From assembly GCF_900101265.1 (NCBI RefSeq), contig NZ_FMZS01000003.1, positions 434,001 to 498,000 of the forward strand: a DNA stretch of 64,000 nt, given 5' to 3'. The stretch comes from Massilia sp. PDC64 (GTDB lineage Bacteria > Pseudomonadota > Gammaproteobacteria > Burkholderiales > Burkholderiaceae_D). A model generated the notes under the pieces. It did no database searches. It was not told the origin of the DNA and saw nothing but the letters and a program-made list of their open reading frames with translations. The translations under genes were made by a program, and so were the position numbers. Every line of letters begins with the position of its first letter. Positions within the stretch are counted from its first letter, which is position 1. Shown in pieces: positions 19,010-26,009 of the stretch.

Positions 19010-19268
19010 TGCCTCGCTGACTACGCGGCGCGCATGAATCACATGGGTCATACCCGACCCTCATGACGGCGCGACCGCGCCCGGACTCTCCCGGTTCCAT
19101 CGAGTCGTGCCGGCCCGCCGTGCGCACCCCCGCGGCGCGCGGCGTGGGACCATTCGCACCGGTCGAAGTTCGCTCCTGTCCACCCTGACGCACGTTAATC
19201 TCGCGCCGGTTGAAGCATGGAAGAATCAATTCTCGTGCCGCAGCCGCGGCGTGTTTACGGGAGAGACA
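19010..19268. other. Intergenic region between TatD gene and vgrG
   Basis: A 259-base stretch without a supported gene. It holds a GGGAG ribosome site just before GTG 19269. No convincing sigma70 or sigma54 promoter or hairpin terminator was found. An in-frame extension of vgrG up to 19107 is open, but its Arg-rich translation looks like frame noise. Confidence 0.5.
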
Positions 19269-22070
19269 GTGGAAAGCGCGAGCGAGTTCCTGCGGGTTCT
19301 GCAGCACGAAAAGGTCGTGAGCACCGCGCACCGGCCGTTGCGCCTGCGCCTGGCCCACGGCGGCCAGCTCGCGGAGGACGTGCTGCTGCCCCAGCGGGTC
19401 GTGGGCCACGAGGCGATCTGCGGCGGCATCGACTACCGCGTCGCCTGCCTCGCGAGCAGCCCGCACATCGCGCTGAAGGACCTGATCGCCCTGCCGGCCG
19501 AACTGCAGTTCGTGACCGACCGCGGGCAGTTGCGCAGCGTGTGCGGCATCGTCACCGAGGCGCGTGCGGGCGATGCGGACGGCGGCCTGGCCGGCTACGA
19601 GCTGGTCCTGCGCGACGTGTTCGCCGTGATGGAGAAGCGCACCAACAGCCGCGTCTTCCGCTACCAGAACGAGCTGGAGATCGTGCAGGTGCTGTGCGAC
19701 GAATGGCGCCAGTCGAACACGGTGCTGGCGAATGCGTTCGAGCTCGAACTCGATCCGCTGTTCGACATGCGCCAGTTCCCGCCGCGCGAACAGACCATGC
19801 AGTACAACGAGTCGGACGCCGCGTTCGTGCGGCGCCTGCTCAAGCGGCGCGGCATCGCGTGGGTGTTCCGGCCAGGCCGCAGCCGGGGCAGCCCCGTCGA
19901 CCCCGCGCACGACCGTACGCCCGCGCACACGCTGGTCCTGTTCAACGACCCGAACGGCCTGCCGCTGAACGCGGCCGGCACCGTGCGCTACCACCGCGAC
20001 AGCATGGCGGACGGCCGCGACACGATCCAGGCCTGGCGTGCCGCGCGCCGCCTGCAGCCCGGCGTCGCCACGCGCCACAGCTGGGATTACAAGAACCCGG
20101 GCGGCGCGCAATTCATGACGGCCACCGCACGCAGCAACGTGGACCAGGGCCCGAGCGGCAACGCGCTGGCCGCGTCGCTGGACGACTACCTGATCGAGAT
20201 GCCCCATGCGGGCAACGACGTCGAGGACCACTGGCGCCTGGGTCACGTGCGCATGAGCCGCCACGAATTCGAATCGAAGTGCTTCCAGGGCGAGGGCAGC
20301 GTGCGCGACTTCTGCGCCGGCCAGTATTTTTCGCTCGAAGGTCATCCGGAGATCGACACCCATCCGGCCGCGGAGCGCGATTTCGTCATCACGGAACTTC
20401 ACGTCGTGGCCGACAACAACCTGCCGCGCGACCTCGAACGCCACGCGCGGCACTTGTCCGCGGAAGCGGCCCTGGGCGCGCTGCCGGCTCCGCGCGCGGG
20501 CGACGGCCAGGCGCGCGTGCGCGTGAACTTTTCCGCCGTGAGGCGCGGCATTCCCATCGTGCCCGCGTACGATCCGCGCACCGACCTGCCGCATCCGCAG
20601 CTGCAGAGCGCCATCGTCGTGGGCCCGGCCGGCGAGGACGTCCATTGCGACGCGCTGGGGCGCGTAAAAATCCGCTTCCCCGGCATGCGTGCGGCGGACC
20701 ACCGCCACGCGCACGGCGCCGGCGCGTCCGATTCGCCGGCCGATTCGGCCTGGGTACGCGTGGCGTCCAACTGGGCCGGGAACGGCAACGGCAGCCAGCA
20801 GCAGGCCGGCGCATTGTCGCTGCCGCGCGTGGGATCCGAAGTGCTGGTGGCCTTCCTCGGCGGCGACCCGGACCGCCCGATCATCCTCGCCCAGCTGTAC
20901 AACCAGCGCACGGCGCCGCCCGCGTTCAGCCAGGCGGGCGCGCTGCCGGGCAACCGCTACGTGTCCGGCACGCGCACGCACGAGATCCAGGGCGCGCGCG
21001 GCAACCAGCTCCGCTTCGACGACACGCGCGGCGAGATCAGCGCCCAGCTGGCCAGCGACCACGGCACGTCGGAACTGAACCTGGGCTGGCTGACGCGCCC
21101 GCGCGCCGACGGCACCGGCACGCCGCGCGGGGAGGGGGCGGAGCTGCGCAGCGACCTGTCGGTGGCCGTGCGGGGCGGCCAGGGCGTCCTGATCAGCGCC
21201 GAGGCGAGCCCGCAGGCGGAAGGCGGCCAGCTCGACCGCGCCGGCCTGGCGGGCCTGGCCGACGTCATGCAGGGCATCCTCGACGAGGTGGGCAAGCTGG
21301 CCGCCGTCCACACGGACGACGAACCGACGGGCAAGCGCCTCGCCGCCCTCGTCGACAAGCTGAAGCGCTGGCATGCGGGCAGCAATGTCGCGGAAGGGGC
21401 GGCGGGCGGCGGCGAGCCGATCCTCGCCGCGACGGCGCCGAACGGCGTCATCGTCGCCAGCAACGACAACCTCGCACTGGGCGCGAGCGGCAAGGTGGAT
21501 GTCGTCAGCGCGGGCGACGTCGAAGTCGCGGCCGGCGCCAACATCTTCGTGCGCGCCGCGCGCCGCCTGAGCCTGTTCGCCCACGAACTGGGCGTGCGCC
21601 TCGTCGCGGGCCGCGGCGACATCGTCGTGCACACGCACTTGGGCAATATCCAGATCAAGTCGGCGGGCCGCATCAGCCTGATCGCCGCCGAACGCATCGA
21701 ACTGGAAGCGCCCGCCGTGAAAATCATCGCGCCGGGCGCGCAGACCGACTGGGCCGACGGCACGGTCACCCAGCAGACGAGCGGCCGCCAGGTCTTCAAG
21801 GCGACGGAACACGACCTGGTCGGCCCCGGCGGCGCGACACCGGAAGGCGTGCGCATGCCGACCTCGCACCTCCACACGGACGAATACGTGGTGCTGCGGC
21901 ACCAGCAGACCGGCAAGCCGGTCCCGAACCAACGCTACAAGGCGACGTTCGAAGACGGCCGCACCGTCACCGGACGCACCGACGAACAGGGCCGGACGTC
22001 ATTGCTGATCGGCGAGATGATCGGCGACGTCGACATGGCCTTCCTCCCCGACGACGACACGGCCCGCTGA
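19269..22070 (+). CDS. vgrG: Type VI secretion tip protein VgrG with DUF2345 and C-terminal extension
   Basis: A protein of about 933 residues forming the spike of a type VI secretion tube. The gp27-like part occupies about 1-400 (FRYQNELEIVQVLCDEW, QYNESDAAFVRRLL). The gp5-like OB fold follows (DALGRVKIRFPGM, DSAWVRVASNWAGNGNG, RVGSEVLVAFLGGDPDRPII). A DUF2345 beta-helix lies at about 690-850 (IVASNDNLALGASGKVDVV, HLGNIQIKSAGRISLIAAE). A short transthyretin-like tail (KPVPNQRYKATFEDGRTVTG) probably binds the effector encoded next. GTG 19269 is chosen for its GGGAG site and good protein start. No T6SS sheath, baseplate or ClpV genes are here, so it is an orphan vgrG island. Confidence 0.92.
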   Translation: MESASEFLRVLQHEKVVSTAHRPLRLRLAHGGQLAEDVLLPQRVVGHEAICGGIDYRVACLASSPHIALKDLIALPAELQFVTDRGQLRSVCGIVTEARAGDADGGLAGYELVLRDVFAVMEKRTNSRVFRYQNELEIVQVLCDEWRQSNTVLANAFELELDPLFDMRQFPPREQTMQYNESDAAFVRRLLKRRGIAWVFRPGRSRGSPVDPAHDRTPAHTLVLFNDPNGLPLNAAGTVRYHRDSMADGRDTIQAWRAARRLQPGVATRHSWDYKNPGGAQFMTATARSNVDQGPSGNALAASLDDYLIEMPHAGNDVEDHWRLGHVRMSRHEFESKCFQGEGSVRDFCAGQYFSLEGHPEIDTHPAAERDFVITELHVVADNNLPRDLERHARHLSAEAALGALPAPRAGDGQARVRVNFSAVRRGIPIVPAYDPRTDLPHPQLQSAIVVGPAGEDVHCDALGRVKIRFPGMRAADHRHAHGAGASDSPADSAWVRVASNWAGNGNGSQQQAGALSLPRVGSEVLVAFLGGDPDRPIILAQLYNQRTAPPAFSQAGALPGNRYVSGTRTHEIQGARGNQLRFDDTRGEISAQLASDHGTSELNLGWLTRPRADGTGTPRGEGAELRSDLSVAVRGGQGVLISAEASPQAEGGQLDRAGLAGLADVMQGILDEVGKLAAVHTDDEPTGKRLAALVDKLKRWHAGSNVAEGAAGGGEPILAATAPNGVIVASNDNLALGASGKVDVVSAGDVEVAAGANIFVRAARRLSLFAHELGVRLVAGRGDIVVHTHLGNIQIKSAGRISLIAAERIELEAPAVKIIAPGAQTDWADGTVTQQTSGRQVFKATEHDLVGPGGATPEGVRMPTSHLHTDEYVVLRHQQTGKPVPNQRYKATFEDGRTVTGRTDEQGRTSLLIGEMIGDVDMAFLPDDDTAR

Positions 22071-22100
22071 CACGGGCCCAACCCAGACCACGGAGCGCGC

Positions 22101-23765
22101 ATGGCAGACCCGACCCGCCCCTTGCCGAACCTCGTCCCGCAGCCCGACGGCAGCTGGACCGGCCGGACCGTCCTGACCCCAACGTCGTTCACGACACGCG
22201 GCCTGTTCACGTTGCCGCCGTCGAAAGTCATCCCCGTCATCGTCGTGCCGGGGATCATGGGGAGCAATTTGCGGGCGGCGACCAGTCCGGCGAAGCGGGC
22301 GAACCAGGTGCTGGATCCGGGGGAGCCGGCATGGCGGGCGCCGAACGGGACGTTCGAGGGGCTGAAGGCGGCGCGGAAGTGGAAGGAGTTCGATCCGAAG
22401 ACGCGTCAAAAGATTCTCAATGGACGAACGCTCGAGGTGGATAACCGTGGCGATATCCACTTGCCGCTGGAAGCACGCAACTACGGTACGACCGAGGCCG
22501 AGGTGCGGCAGCGCTGGTGGGGAGAAGTTCATTGGGATTCGTACGGCATGCTGCTATACGGCCTGCACGTTGGTCTCAACCACACGTTCGAGATGGATCC
22601 GTTGGATAACGTCCGTGTGATATGCAGCCATTGGAAGGAGGTGATGACGTGTGACCCGGCGAAATGGGGCGTGCGCGGTATTGCCAGGGTGACGGAGGCG
22701 GAGCTGGAAAAGCACGCGGGATATTACTATCCGGTCTATGCCTGTGGCTACAACTGGCTCGAGTCGTGCGACGAATCGGCCAAATGGCTACGGCAGCGTA
22801 TCGAACGGATCATTTCTTTCTGGACTGAGCGCAAGCGCGAATGTCGGCAGGTGATTCTCGTCACTCACTCGATGGGCGGATTGGTTGCCCGCGCTTGCGC
22901 GAAGCAGATTCCAGAGAAAATCCTGGGCGTTATCCATGGTGCCATGCCAGCCCTTGGCGCACCTGCGTGCTATCGCCGTATTGCATGCGGTACCGAGAAA
23001 TGGAGCCCTAGTAATGGGCGGGTGGACAATATCAAGGCAGAGCACGTCGCCGAAATCCTCGGTGAACAGCCCAAGGATACGATGCCAGTGATGGCCGCCT
23101 CGCCCGGTGCTCTGCAGCTGCTACCCAATCACCTTTATCCGCAGCCCTGGCTGCACATCTGCCTGGTCAATAAAGTCAACCATAAAGATGTGGCGCGCGA
23201 GGTGGTGCATTTGCCTACGGGTGACCCATACGAAATGTACCGCGATACCCATTCCTGGTACAGGTTGATCGACCCCGTGCTCGCCGACCCGGCCAAGCAA
23301 TACAACGATGCCGAAGTCATCGATGTTTTACGACGGGCCGTCGACGAGGCCGAGCGGTTTCACCGCAAGGTCCTGGATACGTACTACCACCCTAACACGT
23401 ACGCATTTTACGGTGCCGATCCGGAACACATGTCGTTTGGCGCCGTGCGATGGGTCGCACGCGACCCGGCGGCCGGCGCAGTGTTCACAGAATCGAATAT
23501 CAAGGCGGCGACCCGGACGGGCTATGGCCCAAGTGGCGGGCGACGCGTGCGCGTGGAAGGACGTAGTGATCTTTACTTCGTTCCTGCACGCCAGGACGTC
23601 GCCGGCGATGGCACTGTTCCACATCAGTCCGGAGCGGGCCCACGTGGAAAGGTCAGTCAGTTGTTCGACGTGCGTGGAATCGATCATCAGGGCGCATACA
23701 ACAATGACGCCATCCTGATGTTAACTCGGCACCTGATCGTCAAACTGGTTCAGAAGCTGCAATGA
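22101..23765 (+). CDS. Putative T6SS lipase effector, alpha/beta hydrolase
   Basis: A 554-residue protein with a serine-lipase fold like LCAT/PGAP1 enzymes. The oxyanion strand is VIPVIVVPGIMGSNLRA (about 43-59), the nucleophile elbow is VTHSMGGLVARA with Ser257, the likely acid is Asp503 in AGDGTVPHQ, and the likely base is His529 in GIDHQGAYNN. Encoded 30 bases after vgrG and followed by a Tli4-like gene, it is most likely a VgrG-delivered phospholipase (Tle-type) that attacks membranes of rival cells. No signal peptide is present, as expected for T6SS cargo. Base composition falls noticeably within the gene compared with vgrG, suggesting horizontal acquisition. Confidence 0.85.
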   Translation: MADPTRPLPNLVPQPDGSWTGRTVLTPTSFTTRGLFTLPPSKVIPVIVVPGIMGSNLRAATSPAKRANQVLDPGEPAWRAPNGTFEGLKAARKWKEFDPKTRQKILNGRTLEVDNRGDIHLPLEARNYGTTEAEVRQRWWGEVHWDSYGMLLYGLHVGLNHTFEMDPLDNVRVICSHWKEVMTCDPAKWGVRGIARVTEAELEKHAGYYYPVYACGYNWLESCDESAKWLRQRIERIISFWTERKRECRQVILVTHSMGGLVARACAKQIPEKILGVIHGAMPALGAPACYRRIACGTEKWSPSNGRVDNIKAEHVAEILGEQPKDTMPVMAASPGALQLLPNHLYPQPWLHICLVNKVNHKDVAREVVHLPTGDPYEMYRDTHSWYRLIDPVLADPAKQYNDAEVIDVLRRAVDEAERFHRKVLDTYYHPNTYAFYGADPEHMSFGAVRWVARDPAAGAVFTESNIKAATRTGYGPSGGRRVRVEGRSDLYFVPARQDVAGDGTVPHQSGAGPRGKVSQLFDVRGIDHQGAYNNDAILMLTRHLIVKLVQKLQ

Positions 23766-23998
23766 AGCGCGCGGAGAAACAGCGTTGGCGCAGTCGCGCC
23801 ACATCAGTTGCGCCTCCATGCATGATGAGACGCAAGGAAACCCCATGCCTCGTCCAGTGTGCAGGGTCGCCTAAATGTAAATTGGATGGGCGAATGATTG
23901 TCGTCCGTACGTTCGATCGTATGGATGCGTTCATGCGGCAAGTCGTCTTGTCGTCGGGCCCAGTTTCCGTTGCCATGCCGGTACCGACGTTGCCATGA
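23762..23998 (+). CDS. Small ORF overlapping effector and immunity genes
   Basis: A 78-residue ORF whose ATG overlaps the effector TGA (ATGA), and whose own TGA overlaps the ATG of the Tli4-like gene in the same way. This double overlap fills the 229-base space and argues for translational coupling. The translation (MKRAEKQRWRSRATSVAPP at its start) is basic, has three Cys near the middle and has no recognised domain or signal. It could be a small accessory or immunity peptide, a decayed gene fragment, or a chance ORF. Confidence 0.35.
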   Translation: MKRAEKQRWRSRATSVAPPCMMRRKETPCLVQCAGSPKCKLDGRMIVVRTFDRMDAFMRQVVLSSGPVSVAMPVPTLP

Positions 23999-25740
23999 CG
24001 CGAACAAGGAAACGCGGTTGGCGAGAGCTCGTCGTTTTGCTTGCGGCTCTCGCCTGTGCAGGTACCTGGGCCGCTGGCCAGGTCCGCAGCATACGGGACA
24101 GATCCGAGGTGGCAAAAATGACGGAAAAGATGAAAACGGTATGCGTCGGACGGTACCTGGTCGACGTTCCTGGCGAGGCCGACGTCAGCCTGTCGGGCGA
24201 AAGGATATCCGGATTCGAAATCGACTCTGTCGAGGAAGATGAATCGGCATTCCGCGAGCGGGTGGCGTCGCGCGAGGCAGAGATCACGGCACGCGGCCGC
24301 GATCGCGATGGCAGTGACGAAGGCGGTATGCTCGACGCCCATGACCTGCGTATTCCTGGACTCACCGGGCGAACCTTTGTTTACGGCCGCAGCCGCGGGC
24401 ACATGATGAACGGGGATCGTCGGATCGAGATGGAGTCGGTGTCGATTGAAGTCCATGCGCACATGAACGGTTTGAGCTTCACGATGTCTGCATCTTCGAA
24501 GCAGGCGCAAGGCGTCAAGGATGCAGAGGCTCTGCTGGCACGGTTGCAAGTGCGCGGCCCGGACGAGATCCCCCGTGTGCCCGGGTTTTGTGTCTGGAGA
24601 GGGGTCTTCGCCGAACCTTTGCCGGAACATGAGAACGAACATGTCACCCTGCATCTTGGCCTGCCTGGCCATCCGGACATGGGATTGGCGTTCGACGTCA
24701 TGCCTGCTGGTCGCACCGACCGTAGCTTGCTTGTCCGTGTCGCCGATATCGACGCAGAAGCCAGTGCCGAAGAGATGCTGCGCGTGACAAAGCTGCGCTC
24801 GGGCAAGCGGAGTATCAATGGTATTGACGGAGAGGAGGTCCTGGAGCGGGTCCGCGAACTGAATTTCACGACGGGCTACAGCTTCATGTGGGAGGCGCAC
24901 GGGGTCGAAAATGATCACTTGCAGCCGTATTTGTTGCTCAACATGGAAACGGGCACCAACCCGCGTCCCGGGGGCAAGCCCGTCGATTCCAGCCTTCATG
25001 AAGACGCTGTGCTGGCGCTTTGGGACAGCATCTCGTCCAGCATCCGCCTGCGCAAGTCCGATTCGCCGCCGCCAATGGATCCGCCGCCGGAACCGCCCGG
25101 ACCGAAGCTGGGTGCGTTGGCGACGGCCGGAGAAGTCTGTCCACACTCCGGCTGGTGGAAATGCCGCGAGGGTGGCCCCGGCGTGGACGTGCAGGGCGGC
25201 TCGGTCCAGTGGATCCGCAAAGGCGACCGCATGCCGCAGGCGCTGCTGCTGCCGCGGCAGACCCTGTGGCAAAAACTGCGCGGCCTCCAGCCAAGCATCG
25301 AGCCGTCGCAGCCGACCACGTGGAGGCTGGTCGACAAGCGGCTGCGTCCGCGAACACCAACGCTGGTCACACTCGCTCCACCTGGACCGATCAGTATTTC
25401 TGCCGAAGGTGAAGCCGATCCAGCACCGGAAGTCGCTCTTGGCACCAACGTACGGACAGGCGAGGTCTGTCCGGCGAGCGGCTGGTGGCGCTGTGGGGAG
25501 ACGCATGCCCTTGACGGGACACGCTGGTTCCCGCGCGGGTGTACGCTCCCGCCCGCGACCTTCCAGGTGCCGGTGGGTATGTTCGGACGTTCGGCCGGTC
25601 CGGAAGTGATCCAGCGGCGCAGTACGTGGCAGTTGATGCGCCTCGCCGAGGCCGAACGCGTCGCGCTTCTCGCCGGGTCCGTACAGGAAGGACAACCCGA
25701 GCCCGGGCAGCCGTCAATGGGACCGTCGACGCTTGCCTGA
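23995..25740 (+). CDS. Tli4-family T6SS immunity protein with two C-terminal Cys modules
   Basis: A 581-residue protein. An N-terminal signal/anchor (ELVVLLAALACAGTWAAG) points to the periplasm, where a lipase effector would act. Residues about 40-350 resemble Tli4 immunity proteins (CVGRYLVDVPGEADVSLSG, GYSFMWEAHG). The remainder carries two related modules at about 378-447 and 486-550. Each starts GEVCPxSGWWxC and ends W-R/Q-L: GEVCPHSGWWKC to TTWRLVD, and GEVCPASGWWRC to STWQLMRL. A Pro-rich linker (PPPMDPPPEPPGP) separates the first from the Tli4 part. It probably binds and neutralises the upstream lipase; the role of the modules is unknown. Confidence 0.8.
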   Translation: MTRTRKRGWRELVVLLAALACAGTWAAGQVRSIRDRSEVAKMTEKMKTVCVGRYLVDVPGEADVSLSGERISGFEIDSVEEDESAFRERVASREAEITARGRDRDGSDEGGMLDAHDLRIPGLTGRTFVYGRSRGHMMNGDRRIEMESVSIEVHAHMNGLSFTMSASSKQAQGVKDAEALLARLQVRGPDEIPRVPGFCVWRGVFAEPLPEHENEHVTLHLGLPGHPDMGLAFDVMPAGRTDRSLLVRVADIDAEASAEEMLRVTKLRSGKRSINGIDGEEVLERVRELNFTTGYSFMWEAHGVENDHLQPYLLLNMETGTNPRPGGKPVDSSLHEDAVLALWDSISSSIRLRKSDSPPPMDPPPEPPGPKLGALATAGEVCPHSGWWKCREGGPGVDVQGGSVQWIRKGDRMPQALLLPRQTLWQKLRGLQPSIEPSQPTTWRLVDKRLRPRTPTLVTLAPPGPISISAEGEADPAPEVALGTNVRTGEVCPASGWWRCGETHALDGTRWFPRGCTLPPATFQVPVGMFGRSAGPEVIQRRSTWQLMRLAEAERVALLAGSVQEGQPEPGQPSMGPSTLA

Positions 25741-26009
25741 GTCTTCGATACCAGTGTCTGCCAGCGTGCGCCCGCGATGCATTTTTGTATTTTATAAATG
25801 AGATGCATTATGCATCACTGGAAAGCCAAGTGATCGCGCCACACTGACGCACATCGCGCGCATCGCCGCCGCGAGGATCTCGGTTTTTTATAAATGATAT
25901 CCAATTTCGTATCGGAGGAGGAAAAAAAGGAATTGGCTGGTAGGTTGTAACATCCCTAGCATGGTCTTGACACCAATCAAGGTGCGCTAAAAATCATAAC
26001 GGAGATCTC
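25741..26009 (+). promoter_or_regulatory. AT-rich upstream region of the TonB receptor gene
   Basis: This 269-base gap is markedly AT-richer than its surroundings. It contains two direct copies of TTTTATAAATGA at 25790-25801 and 25886-25897, the perfect palindrome GATGCATTATGCATC (25802-25816), and a consensus TTGACA (25967-25972) with only a weak -10. GGAG lies 6 bases before the ATG. Features of this kind suggest regulated transcription of the receptor; the regulator is unknown. No Fur-box-like site was recognised. Confidence 0.45.

Noticed and set aside
18765..21932. A 1055-codon minus-strand frame opposite vgrG
   Set aside because: It is antisense to well-recognised VgrG domains and has no recognisable domain or ribosome site.
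19217..22444. A 1075-codon plus-strand frame inside vgrG
   Set aside because: It overlaps the real vgrG in another frame, is Arg/Pro/Gly-rich and ends inside the effector gene.
23766..23994. Non-coding RNA in the gap between effector and immunity genes
   Set aside because: No promoter or terminator was visible, and the doubly overlapping small ORF explains the spacing better.
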